DNA of 22,545 bases from JAGTQI01 sp038868115 (GCA_038868115.1 JAWBXA010000014.1:1-22545), one strand, 5' to 3'; counted from the first letter of the stretch, positions 1 through 7,217 are shown. Translations and numbers: made by a program. Notes: generated from the letters alone by a model not told the origin.

Positions 1-893
1 TTTAGCCTTTCAACGCTTAAAAGCATGACTTTTACATCACCTCTCCAGCCTCTCCCTCCATTAACACCGCCGGTGAAAACGTATCGCACATTTTTTAGTC
101 CCATCTTCGCACAAACAATGTCTGCAATTTCCTTAACAATTATTTGGTCTTCGGAGCCTATATTAAACACGCTTACCTTTCCATTGCTTGCCTCTAGGCC
201 TATCAAAATCGCGTCTATACAGTCTTTAACATGTAGGTAAGATTTCTTTTGGGTGCCGTTGCCAAGTATCTCAAGCCTTTTCGGATTTTCATTGAGCTTT
301 TTTATAAAATCGTGTATGACTCCGTGTTGTGACCTTAAGCCTACAATGTTTGCCAGCCTATATATTATGGCTTTAAAGCCGTATATGTTGGCATATGCTG
401 ATATAAGGGCTTCAGCCGCCAATTTGGAAGCACCATATGTTGAAATGGGTTTTAGCGGAGCATAATCCTCCGGGGTTGGTATTATTTCTGCGTCTCCATA
501 GACCGTTGAGGAAGAGGTGAAAACCAAAGTTTTAACATGCCCAACTTTGCGGACTACTTCAAGCAGGTTAAATGTTGCAAGAATATTTTGCTCGTAGTGA
601 ATTTTGGGATTTTCAGAGCTTACTCGAACTTCTGGGTTAGCGGCTAAGTGGAAAACAGTTTCGCAACCGATTATAGGTTTGATAACCTCTTCTAGATAAA
701 GCAGATCACCACGTATAAATTTAAAATTTGGTGCGTTCAACCATTTTTTTATGTTTTCAATATTGCCCGAGCTTAAGTTATCAAATACAACAACATCTTT
801 GCCCATTTCACATAATCTATCGACTAGGTGGCTTCCTATGAAACCTGCGCCTCCGGTTATAAAAACTCTTCCTAAATCTTGGTTTGGAGACAT
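1..893 (-). CDS. NAD-dependent nucleotide-sugar epimerase/dehydratase, 3' end cut by window edge
   Basis: Extended short-chain dehydrogenase (SDR) of the UDP-glucose 4-epimerase/dehydratase type, expected to use NAD(P) to epimerise or dehydrate a nucleotide sugar for surface glycans. The ATG is at 893 and the frame stays open to the left edge (297 codons, no stop), so the C-terminus is missing. Seen: the Rossmann motif GGAGFIG at residues 14-20, an acidic residue (D38) after the second strand, the HLAA motif near 82, TSSSTVYG at 126-133, and the catalytic pair Y153-GAS-K157. These are diagnostic of the family, but substrate cannot be read from them. It lies 62 bases downstream of the AIR-synthase-like gene on the same strand, with a weak TATA-like stretch in that gap, so it may be transcribed separately. 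Confidence 0.88.
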   Translation of the reverse strand, partial: MSPNQDLGRVFITGGAGFIGSHLVDRLCEMGKDVVVFDNLSSGNIENIKKWLNAPNFKFIRGDLLYLEEVIKPIIGCETVFHLAANPEVRVSSENPKIHYEQNILATFNLLEVVRKVGHVKTLVFTSSSTVYGDAEIIPTPEDYAPLKPISTYGASKLAAEALISAYANIYGFKAIIYRLANIVGLRSQHGVIHDFIKKLNENPKRLEILGNGTQKKSYLHVKDCIDAILIGLEASNGKVSVFNIGSEDQIIVKEIADIVCAKMGLKNVRYVFTGGVNGGRGWRGDVKVMLLSVERL

Positions 894-935
894 CTTTATC
901 CTTCGGAGGATTTCATATTTGAAGAGAATAGAGAA

Positions 936-949
936 CATTAGGCATATTT
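936..949 (-). promoter_or_regulatory. possible TATA box of the epimerase gene
   Basis: On the minus strand an A/T-rich stretch (AAATAAATATG) lies about 45-55 bases upstream of the epimerase ATG at 893, which would give a leader of roughly 25 bases. A weak GGA ribosome-binding element precedes the ATG. The composition is not distinctive, so this is a weak call. Confidence 0.25.
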
Positions 950-955
950 ATTTTG

Positions 956-1993
956 CTAACTTTTTTGTCTTGTCAGCGCTAACCATAGGTGATCGCATTT
1001 TGGACGAGGGAGGCTTATTTCATGCTTGTCTCTGCGAACCATTATACGTTCATTCGAGTCTTTTAAAAACTCGCCAATTACAGACGCTTTGATCCTCTTC
1101 TCTTTTAACTTCTCAATGATAAGTTCCGTGTATTCTGGTTTTGCCGCAATAAGCATGGCGCCAGAACTTATCAGTTGCAGCGGGTCTATCTCCAAAAGTT
1201 TGCAAATTTCCGCGGTCTCTTCTGCCACGGGGATTTTTTCTTCAAAAACTTTAACACCTAAGTTTGAGGCGTCCGCCATCTCATGAATGCCACCTAGAAC
1301 GCCACCTTCTGTTGGATCATGCATTGCATCTACTCCTCCGGTTTTAAAGGCAGTTATGCCATCTTTAACAACACTTATTTTCTCGAAAAACTTCTGCGCA
1401 GATTTTAAAAGCCGGTCGTCGACGCCCATTTTGAGAAGAAGATTGTAGCATTCAGTTGCAAGTATTGCTGTTCCTTCTATGCCAGCACTTTTCGTCAATA
1501 TTAGCTTATCTCCAGGCTTGGCTCCACCGGCGGTGACGAAGTACCCTTTTTCTGTTATCCCGAAAGCGCATCCTATAACAATTGGATTAGTGAGCTCAGG
1601 AGTTACTTCGCAGTGTCCCCCGATAATTGCCATTTTCAAATTTTTTGCAGCAACATCCATTTGAGAACATATCATCTCAAGAGTTTTCTGGTCAGCCTTT
1701 TCTGGAAGCAATATGCATGAAAGGAAAAAAGCTGGTTCAACGCCAAAAGTAGCGACATCATTCGCGTTAATGTTTACGGCAAGCCAACCGATACGCTCAA
1801 CAGCGCCAGTAATAGGGTCCATTGAAGCCATTAAGGATCTCTCGCCTAAATCTATGACTGCACCATCATAGCCGGCTGAAGGTCCGAGGATAACCTCTTT
1901 GCGTTTGTAACCTAAATTCTTGAAAACAACTTCTTCTAATATTTCTATGGGAACTTTTCCAAATGGCAGCTTCAACTTGGATTCCTCAAGCAA
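956..1993 (-). CDS. AIR-synthase-superfamily protein (HypE-like paralogue without the C-terminal cysteine)
   Basis: 345 residues of the PurM/ThiL/SelD/HypE ATP-binding superfamily. Seen: GYDGAVIDLG at 41-50 (the position of the metal-binding acidic motif), NANDVATFGVEP at 76-87, GGHCEVT at 125-131, and a C-terminal-domain DPTEGGVLGG motif. Closest in style to HypE, but it ends LALTRQKS and lacks the terminal PRIC tail whose cysteine HypE carbamoylates and dehydrates to thiocyanate. It is therefore unlikely to do the HypE reaction, and a true HypE is encoded at 16659-17744. The start is a TTG with no clear ribosome-binding site, 15 bases after the stop of the ECF-transporter gene, so the two are very probably co-transcribed. 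It may phosphorylate or activate a small acid or alcohol, as ThiL does for thiamine phosphate; the substrate is unknown. Risk: automated annotation as hydrogenase maturation protein. Confidence 0.8.
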   Translation of the reverse strand: MLEESKLKLPFGKVPIEILEEVVFKNLGYKRKEVILGPSAGYDGAVIDLGERSLMASMDPITGAVERIGWLAVNINANDVATFGVEPAFFLSCILLPEKADQKTLEMICSQMDVAAKNLKMAIIGGHCEVTPELTNPIVIGCAFGITEKGYFVTAGGAKPGDKLILTKSAGIEGTAILATECYNLLLKMGVDDRLLKSAQKFFEKISVVKDGITAFKTGGVDAMHDPTEGGVLGGIHEMADASNLGVKVFEEKIPVAEETAEICKLLEIDPLQLISSGAMLIAAKPEYTELIIEKLKEKRIKASVIGEFLKDSNERIMVRRDKHEISLPRPKCDHLWLALTRQKS

Positions 1994-2008
1994 ATATTTT
2001 CGGCTGTT

Positions 2009-2764
2009 TTAGCTTTTAAGTTGCGGTAGAGCTTGCCTTACAATTCGAACAATTGGTGTGGCAACGATCACACCTATGGTCATTTGCCCAATATTTACAG
2101 GAACTTCTGCAAAGGCGAAGACTCCGAGGAAAAATTGCTCGTAGAGGAAATAGCCAAAAACCATCAACAATCCTCCAAAGATGCATGCAATTATCGTTAG
2201 ACTAAATTCAGGTTCAGACATTAAAGCTAAGATGGTGATGATAATGGTTGAGAGAATTCCTATTCCAAACCAAAACTCGACTGGAATGAAAAAAGTCGAT
2301 GTGGGGTTTTCTATAGAAACCACACCTGAATAAAGTTCGACAAATCCGCTGTAGTAGAGGAAGCCAATAAGGCTGATGAGCATTCCTACAAGTATGCCTA
2401 TCTCAATTGTGAAAATTCTCCATTCCCTTTTGGTATGAGATTTGACAAAAACCTGCCCCTTTAGACTAAGGAAACCAACAATAAAACCTTCTAGGGCTTT
2501 AATCACCAAAGTCGCAGGCGCATAATAGTAATAGCATAGAAAAATATCTGCAAACATAGAGCCAACGCCACCAGCAAATGCCCCTACGAGAGGCCCGAAA
2601 AGTAAGGCCGCTGTGTAAACCATAGTTTCTCCGATGTTAAAGTAGCCTTTAGTGCTTGGCACATAAATTGTAAAGCTTATAGTTGCTACGCAAACAAGGG
2701 ATGTGAAAACGCCCATAATACTTAACTGCCGTACTAAGCCCGCGGAATATTTTGACGGTGTCAT
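2009..2764 (-). CDS. ECF transporter S component (vitamin-type substrate-binding membrane subunit)
   Basis: 251-residue integral membrane protein with about six hydrophobic segments. The FNIGETMVYTAALLFGP stretch near residues 42-58, followed by a Gly/Ala-rich segment, an aromatic-rich FADIFLCYYYYAP, a KALEGFIVGF stretch and the C-terminal PVNIGQMTIGVIVATPIV are the usual layout of S components of energy-coupling-factor importers (vitamins, vitamin precursors, metals). It is longer than typical S components (about 180-200 residues) because of a loop and extra helix region around residues 105-180. No ATPase (EcfA) or T subunit is in the window, so it presumably shares an energising module encoded elsewhere (group II ECF). 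The substrate is not determinable from sequence. The start is an ATG with a GGAG element 4 bases ahead. Its promoter carries a perfect inverted repeat, which suggests repression by a dimeric regulator. Confidence 0.85.
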   Translation of the reverse strand: MTPSKYSAGLVRQLSIMGVFTSLVCVATISFTIYVPSTKGYFNIGETMVYTAALLFGPLVGAFAGGVGSMFADIFLCYYYYAPATLVIKALEGFIVGFLSLKGQVFVKSHTKREWRIFTIEIGILVGMLISLIGFLYYSGFVELYSGVVSIENPTSTFFIPVEFWFGIGILSTIIITILALMSEPEFSLTIIACIFGGLLMVFGYFLYEQFFLGVFAFAEVPVNIGQMTIGVIVATPIVRIVRQALPQLKS

Positions 2765-2772
2765 GTGACTCC

Positions 2773-2798
2773 AATAGTATAGCTACAACTATACTATT
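2773..2798. promoter_or_regulatory. perfect inverted repeat, probable operator of the ECF-transporter operon
   Basis: AATAGTATAG and CTATACTATT are exact reverse complements separated by 6 bases (ctacaa on the plus strand). The repeat lies directly downstream of the TATA-like box at 2795-2807 and covers the predicted transcription start near 2775, 10 bases ahead of the ATG at 2764. In archaea an operator here normally blocks polymerase recruitment. The arm size and dyad fit a winged-helix dimer, and a winged-helix domain is encoded next door at 2828-4228. The repeat is seen; the repressor role and partner are inferred. Confidence 0.7.
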
Positions 2799-2807
2799 TA
2801 AATTTAT
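2795..2807 (-). promoter_or_regulatory. TATA box of the ECF-transporter / AIR-synthase-like operon
   Basis: Minus-strand ATAAATTTAAATA centred about 37 bases upstream of the ECF-gene ATG. Transcription would start near 2775, giving a leader of about 10 bases that includes the GGAG ribosome-binding element. It overlaps the inverted repeat at 2773-2798 by a few bases. Confidence 0.6.
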
Positions 2808-2827
2808 GTTCCGACGGCATGGAAAAG

Positions 2828-4228
2828 TTATAGTAGAAGATTTAAGTTATCAAATGCTCTGAGGGCGCTCATTCCGCGTTTTGTTATTTTGAAATATTTC
2901 CGTCCAGATTTCTCATAGCTTGAAATAAGCCCGTTTTTTGACAGTTCGCTTAAGTGCTGGTAAATCGCGGCTCTCGTCATTACTTTTCCCAGTTTTTTCC
3001 ATAATTCATACCCGTAGGTATCCCTTTCGCACAGGATTCTCAATATTTTTTCCTTTGTGCTAAGCTCTAACCCAACTACAGCTGTTTTCCTTCTCTTGGT
3101 TAGTGCTTGGAGAATGTCTGTTGCTTTTAGCCCGCTTCCAGTTATCAAACACACAACCTTGTCCTTTTTGTCAATAACCTGCTCATTCACGAGTCTTTTG
3201 AGCGCTGCATACGTTGCCGCGCTTGCTGGTTCAGCGAAGACACCTTCATGTTTTGCAATCTTCTGCTCTGCGGAGAAAATTTCCTCGTCTGAAACTGATG
3301 TGGCTGTTCCATGCGATTCTTTAATAGCTTTAAGGGCTAGCTTGCCATACCACGGGTTTTTAACGAGAATAGCAAGTGCGTGGGTTAAAGGTTTTGTTTT
3401 GAGGACTAGTTCCTTAAGGTCTTGCATGTACGCCTTTACTATTGGTGAACATCCTTCGGCTTGAACGCCAACCATCCTTGGAGTAGAGTTTACTTTGCCC
3501 ATCATTTCAAGTTCTTTGAAGCCTTTCCAAATGGCATATAGTGTCCCACCACTTCCCATGGAGGCTATAAACCAGTCAGGGATGCCCATCTGCTCGTAAA
3601 CCTCGTAGGCTATGGTTTTTAGGGCTTCTATGGATAGTGGATTAAACTCAGCGGATCCTTGATACCAGCCCATTTCTTTGGCTAACTCATCTGCCCTCTT
3701 CAGCGAGTCATCCACAATTTCTCCGCACTTTTCAATTACAGCGTCATAAATGAACATTTGGGCAAGTTTTCCAATATCTACGTTTTCTGGCACTATGGCA
3801 TGACATGTTAATCCTGACTTGGCACAGTACGCAGCTAAGGAAGCCCCAAGGTTTCCATTTGAGGCGCAGACGATATACTTATATTTCAAATCTATGGCAT
3901 TGGAAACGATCAAAGCAGCACATCTATCCCTGAAAGAGTTCGTGGGATTTCGCGTCTCATCCTTAAGATGTAAGTTGTTTAGCCCAACATTTTTAGCAAG
4001 TCTCCTCGCCATGATGAGCGGGGTTCCGCCTTCCCCCATAGAGACAACATTTCTAACCTTTGGTAGAAGTTTTTTGTAACGCCAAAAAGTAAATGGTCCA
4101 ACAAATTTCGCTGTTTTAAGCGTCTCATAGTCGCATTTGTACTCTAGTGAACCGCCACATTTTTTACAACTGTATTGCGGGTAAGCTTCAAATTTTGTAC
4201 CACACACCGTGCATTCTAGATAGAACAT
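2828..4228 (-). CDS. threonine-synthase-like PLP-fold protein with Lys-to-Arg at the cofactor site and a fused C-terminal winged-helix domain
   Basis: 466 residues. Residues 1-30 hold a zinc ribbon (C6, C9, C21, C24), as in archaeal threonine synthases. Residues 60-375 are a fold-type II PLP enzyme: GEGGTP (65-70), KDETRNPTNSFRDR (89-102), SNGNLGAS, the phosphate loop MGSGGTLY, FAEPASAATYAAL, and ITGSGLKAT. The Schiff-base lysine of the SFKDR motif is arginine here (R100, codon AGG at 3931-3929), so normal PLP catalysis is not expected although the pocket is otherwise preserved. Residues 390-460 form a PadR/ArsR-like winged helix (YGYELWKKLG, RAAIYQHLSELSKNGLI, then a wing GRKYFKITKRG). The combination suggests a ligand-sensing transcription factor, not a biosynthetic enzyme. 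The ATG start follows a TATA-like box by about 30 bases, suggesting a near-leaderless mRNA. Automated tools will probably call it thrC. The fold is certain; the regulatory role is inferred. Confidence 0.85.
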   Translation of the reverse strand: MFYLECTVCGTKFEAYPQYSCKKCGGSLEYKCDYETLKTAKFVGPFTFWRYKKLLPKVRNVVSMGEGGTPLIMARRLAKNVGLNNLHLKDETRNPTNSFRDRCAALIVSNAIDLKYKYIVCASNGNLGASLAAYCAKSGLTCHAIVPENVDIGKLAQMFIYDAVIEKCGEIVDDSLKRADELAKEMGWYQGSAEFNPLSIEALKTIAYEVYEQMGIPDWFIASMGSGGTLYAIWKGFKELEMMGKVNSTPRMVGVQAEGCSPIVKAYMQDLKELVLKTKPLTHALAILVKNPWYGKLALKAIKESHGTATSVSDEEIFSAEQKIAKHEGVFAEPASAATYAALKRLVNEQVIDKKDKVVCLITGSGLKATDILQALTKRRKTAVVGLELSTKEKILRILCERDTYGYELWKKLGKVMTRAAIYQHLSELSKNGLISSYEKSGRKYFKITKRGMSALRAFDNLNLLL

Positions 4229-4255
4229 TATTTTGTCCCGTCTTTTTCCTAACGC

Positions 4256-4264
4256 TAAATTTAA
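4256..4264 (-). promoter_or_regulatory. TATA box of the threonine-synthase-like regulator gene
   Basis: Minus-strand TTAAATTTA centred about 32 bases upstream of the ATG at 4228, predicting initiation about 6 bases before the start codon. No ribosome-binding site is visible, consistent with a leaderless message. Confidence 0.5.
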
Positions 4265-4293
4265 CAGTCCTGTCTATGAGGCTTTCTAAATTA

Positions 4294-4317
4294 AACAACA
4301 GATTAATCAATGTTGTT
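4294..4317. repeat. 7-bp inverted repeat upstream of the regulator promoter
   Basis: AACAACA and TGTTGTT are exact reverse complements with a 10-base spacer that contains the palindrome GATTAATC. It lies about 30 bases upstream of the TATA-like box at 4256-4264. Its sequence is unlike the repeat at 2773-2798, so a shared protein is not implied. It could be an activator site or chance in A/T-rich DNA. Confidence 0.3.
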
Positions 4318-4321
4318 CATC

Positions 4322-4440
4322 GTTTTCCAGTGTTTTGAAAAAGACAGTTGAGGCAGAAAATAGATGCCTAACAGAAGTTGGATTCTGATTTAGTTTTTAG
4401 TTCTAGAGGAATCTTATAGAAGTTTTCCACTGGTTTTAAA
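4322..4440. repeat. imperfect 18-19 bp direct repeat, copies 100 bp apart, in the gap after cmk
   Basis: GTTTTCCAGTGTTTTGAAA-type sequence at 4322-4339 and GTTTTCCACTGGTTTTAAA at 4422-4440 differ by two substitutions and one base of length. They lie in the 222-base gap between the cmk stop (4451) and the regulator start (4228). This gap holds no credible ORF or RNA gene; a short T-run on the minus strand near 4343 could help end the ribosomal transcript. Confidence 0.3.
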
Positions 4441-4450
4441 TTGCAAAATT

Positions 4451-5029
4451 CTACTTACCAAAAATTAGCTTATCTAGAACCAAACTTAGAACTTGAAAAA
4501 CTTCTTCGGCTAATAAGTTGTCGGTATCTAATATCATGTTGAATGGGATGAAATCTTCGCCTAACTTGAAGCCGTAAAGCTTCTCATAAATTGCCTTTGT
4601 CCTCTCCTCCTTCCTTTTTAAGGCTTTTAATGCCTCTTTTATAGTTATTTTGTCTCTTTTAGCCACTCTTTCAGCCCTTTTTCTGAGGGAGGCCTCAAGC
4701 CATATCTTAAACCCGCTTTTGAGAAGCCACGGCATTGTCCAACTGTCCAATATCACGTTTCCCTGTTTTGCAATCTCCAAAAGTTTCTGGTCCACAGCCT
4801 TGTCAAATTCAGGGTTTTTCTCCCGCTTTTCCAGGAATGAGAGGCCTTCTTTACTTTCCCACCAGCCATGCTCCGATGGTTTATAACCACTTTCTAAAGC
4901 CATAGCCTTTAGAGCATCTCCGCCTGAATAATATTTTAGTCCGTATTTTTCAGCCAGTTTTTTGGCTAGCGTACTTTTTCCGCTTCCAGTCATCCCACAA
5001 ATGCAGATAATCACCGGTTCCTCCGTCAT
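4451..5029 (-). CDS. cmk: cytidylate kinase (CMP kinase), archaeal type
   Basis: 192 residues; transfers phosphate from ATP to CMP/dCMP in pyrimidine nucleotide salvage. Seen: P-loop GMTGSGKST at 12-20, then the NMP-binding YYSGGDALKAMA segment, the DSWTMPWLL stretch after the second strand, and a basic lid region (KRDKITIKEALKALKRKEERT) with RxxD-type residues. The length and the compact lid match archaeal Cmk, not bacterial Cmk. It follows eL34 by 10 bases, the usual archaeal order. The genes that often come next (eL14, truB) are absent, so this is the last gene of the ribosomal cluster here. Confidence 0.9.
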   Translation of the reverse strand: MTEEPVIICICGMTGSGKSTLAKKLAEKYGLKYYSGGDALKAMALESGYKPSEHGWWESKEGLSFLEKREKNPEFDKAVDQKLLEIAKQGNVILDSWTMPWLLKSGFKIWLEASLRKRAERVAKRDKITIKEALKALKRKEERTKAIYEKLYGFKLGEDFIPFNMILDTDNLLAEEVFQVLSLVLDKLIFGK

Positions 5030-5039
5030 ACCAATAGCC

Positions 5040-5315
5040 TCACGCAGCGTTATGCGTTCGCACAGTTTGCTTTAGAGCTATTTTTAAGCAATCATGGCAA
5101 AGATGCCCACCGTAAATCCTTGAAACGGTCCTCTTCGCCTTATTAAGTTTCCTTATCTCACATGGGAGGAGGTGGGGAACTGCTAAAGGTTTGCCGCACT
5201 TGGCGCAACTGCTGTTTTTTGGCATTTTGCGTTTAAAATGCAAACCGGTGCGCCCTCCAGGTAAAGCCTTAAAAACACGTTTCCGACTACGAGTACGCTG
5301 GTATGGTCTAGGCAT
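5040..5315 (-). CDS. rpl34e: large ribosomal subunit protein eL34
   Basis: 91 residues. The MPRPYQRTRSRKRVFKALPGG-type N-terminus and the IYGGHLCHDCL C-terminal motif are typical of eL34, which binds 23S rRNA in archaeal and eukaryotic ribosomes. Two CxxC pairs (C37/C40 and C73/C76) form a zinc finger. Starts with ATG 6 bases after the DUF106 stop and is followed by cmk. Full length for the family. Confidence 0.95.
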   Translation of the reverse strand: MPRPYQRTRSRKRVFKALPGGRTGLHFKRKMPKNSSCAKCGKPLAVPHLLPCEIRKLNKAKRTVSRIYGGHLCHDCLKIALKQTVRTHNAA

Positions 5316-5321
5316 GCCGCG

Positions 5322-5786
5322 TCACTCCACACTTGAAATGCCTAGTAAATGGGAGAACATCGTGCTGAAAAGGAAGGAGCATAAAAGATACCACCAAAAT
5401 AGAGACGAGAACCAAAGCAATTGAGGCCCGACTCCTGGAAAGTACGCAATTTCAGCTCCTCTATATATCCATCTTAAAAGGTACCAGACTATCATTAACG
5501 GGATGAAGAAGAGAAATGAAACTTTCATTGATTGCCAATACATTTTTGCCTGAATCTGAAGTATGTACTGCTGTTTTTTCATAAGCTTCTCCAACTGCTT
5601 CTTATCCCCGCTTTTACGAGCTTCCCGTAGCTGCGCACTCCATTCGGTGATTTCCTTCCTCCAAGCTTTCGTCTTTTCCGGGTCCATTGTAAGGCGGTTA
5701 GCCAAAGTTAGAAGGAACGATATTGCAGCGGCGAGCATCAAAATAAAAAGTGTTGACAACGGAGGGCTCGTTGGCAGAAAGGACAT
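5322..5786 (-). CDS. DUF106 / EMC3-TMCO1 family membrane insertase (Oxa1 superfamily)
   Basis: 154 residues with three hydrophobic segments (about 10-32, 82-104 and 124-146). A charged, coiled-coil-prone stretch with MDPEKTKAWRKEITEW and KLMKKQQ lies between the first two. This layout is the archaeal YidC/EMC3-like family, which helps insert membrane proteins next to SecYEG. The location directly after secY (9-base gap) is the standard archaeal arrangement and supports the role. In many archaea adk lies between secY and this gene; it is absent here. ATG start; full length for the family. Confidence 0.88.
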   Translation of the reverse strand: MSFLPTSPPLSTLFILMLAAAISFLLTLANRLTMDPEKTKAWRKEITEWSAQLREARKSGDKKQLEKLMKKQQYILQIQAKMYWQSMKVSFLFFIPLMIVWYLLRWIYRGAEIAYFPGVGPQLLWFSSLFWWYLLCSFLFSTMFSHLLGISSVE

Positions 5787-5795
5787 CCCCTGAGT

Positions 5796-7208
5796 TCACT
5801 CTCCAAATATTCTTCTAAAAGCTGGATACATTTCAGCGGCTCTCTCACGCACCAAAATCTCATAGTACTGATAAATTATGCCAACGGAAAGCAAAATCCC
5901 TATTCCGGAACCAAAAACTCCGAAGAAGTCTGATAAGCCGGCAATCAATCCAACTATAATTCCACCTAAAACAGTAACTGTTGGAATGTAACGTTTAAGA
6001 ATCTGCTCAACAGCCTTTCCTGAACGCCTATAACCAGGAATTTGCATACCGGCATCCACAAGCTGTTTCGCCACTGTTGAGGGCCCTAAGCCGCCAACTT
6101 CAAGCCAAGTTAACGAGAAAATTACACAGAAAACCATAAGGATCGTTAAATATCCAATAGCTCTTAGTGGTTCCTGCATCACATTTGTAAGGTTGTTCGG
6201 TGAAGTTACAAAGTAAACAAGGCCACCTGCTGGGACGTATTGATCTCCTTCAAGCTTATACCATCCCAACAGTCGGATCCATGGGTTATTTCTGTCCCAA
6301 TTCCAAAGTAGGTATGAAAAGAAATATATATTGGCAAAAAGTGCTGAGGCAAAAATAACCGGAAGGTTCGAAACGTATAACAGCTTTATTGGGTAGCGGC
6401 TTCTAAAACCCCGATAACCAGCATAAGACAGCGGTAACTCCACCCTAACACCTTCCATATAGATTATCACAAGAAAAGCAACTATCGTCGCTATGAATCC
6501 TGTTAAGGATGGAAAATTCCCTCTAAGCCATAAGCCCGTTATTGGTTCCCCATTTATTATTGCATTCGCTAATGCAGGGAAAATTCCACTACTGTGGTAT
6601 TTGTCAACGGGCCCGCTGATATCGAAACATTGGAGAAATATTTGTTGCGCCACTCCAGCCATTATAAATAGGCTTATCCCGCTGCCAAATCCCCAACCTT
6701 TTTGAATAAGCTCATCTAAAAGTAAAACAATAAATCCGGCTGCTAAAAGCTGTAGAAATATGATTATGGCTGTTGTACCTGGTAAAGTGCCGTACACTCC
6801 GCTTATTATGTACGCCGATGCTTGCACCCCTGTGAGAATTATTGCTAAAACTTTGCTCGCCGCCGTGAATAGAGCTCTATCTTCAGGCTTTGACATGTCA
6901 CATTCTATCATAGCGGAGCCCACCAAGAGTTGCAAGATAAGACCGGCTGTAACTATTGGTCCGATGCCTAGTTCCATGAGAGTCCCTCTATTTGACGCAA
7001 AAATTATTCGCAGAGGCGCGAACCTCTCCTCTACAGTGCTTGGGATTCCATATAGCCGACATGCGTTACTAGCCATTATTAAGTATATTATTAGGGCTAT
7101 AGCTGTCCAAAAGAGCTTTTCATTAAAGCTTATCCTGCGCTCTGGGGCCTTCACCTCCGGAATGAAACGTGCAAGGGGCTTGAACATTTTTAGAAATCTT
7201 CCAGCCAT
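5796..7208 (-). CDS. secY: preprotein translocase subunit SecY
   Basis: 470 residues, ten transmembrane segments; the channel of the Sec translocon. Seen: the N-terminal FIPEVKAPERRISFNEKLFW segment, the plug-region motif GTLMELGIGPIVTAGLI after the first transmembrane span, the cytosolic loop YRGFRSRYPIKLLYVSNLPV, and the basic loop between spans 8 and 9 (AKQLVDAGMQIPGYRRSG) that contacts ribosomes. The length is typical for archaea. It follows uL15 by 9 bases and starts with ATG. Confidence 0.97.
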   Translation of the reverse strand: MAGRFLKMFKPLARFIPEVKAPERRISFNEKLFWTAIALIIYLIMASNACRLYGIPSTVEERFAPLRIIFASNRGTLMELGIGPIVTAGLILQLLVGSAMIECDMSKPEDRALFTAASKVLAIILTGVQASAYIISGVYGTLPGTTAIIIFLQLLAAGFIVLLLDELIQKGWGFGSGISLFIMAGVAQQIFLQCFDISGPVDKYHSSGIFPALANAIINGEPITGLWLRGNFPSLTGFIATIVAFLVIIYMEGVRVELPLSYAGYRGFRSRYPIKLLYVSNLPVIFASALFANIYFFSYLLWNWDRNNPWIRLLGWYKLEGDQYVPAGGLVYFVTSPNNLTNVMQEPLRAIGYLTILMVFCVIFSLTWLEVGGLGPSTVAKQLVDAGMQIPGYRRSGKAVEQILKRYIPTVTVLGGIIVGLIAGLSDFFGVFGSGIGILLSVGIIYQYYEILVRERAAEMYPAFRRIFGE

Positions 7209-7217
7209 TGGTTACAT

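Noticed and set aside
894..955. Stem-loop TCCT-CCGA-AGGA near the epimerase start as a regulatory RNA
   Set aside because: Only four base pairs; too short to distinguish from chance.
956..1993. Calling this gene hypE
   Set aside because: It lacks the C-terminal PRIC cysteine and sits with a transporter gene. The real hypE is at 16659-17744.
2828..4228. Calling this gene thrC (active threonine synthase)
   Set aside because: The Schiff-base lysine is arginine and a winged helix is fused. Homology alone would give thrC, but the catalytic evidence is against it.
4229..4450. Possible box C/D RNA or tRNA in the gap after cmk
   Set aside because: An ATGA next to AAC near 4320 is not a proper C box, no matching D box was found, and no tRNA T-loop or acceptor pairing is visible.
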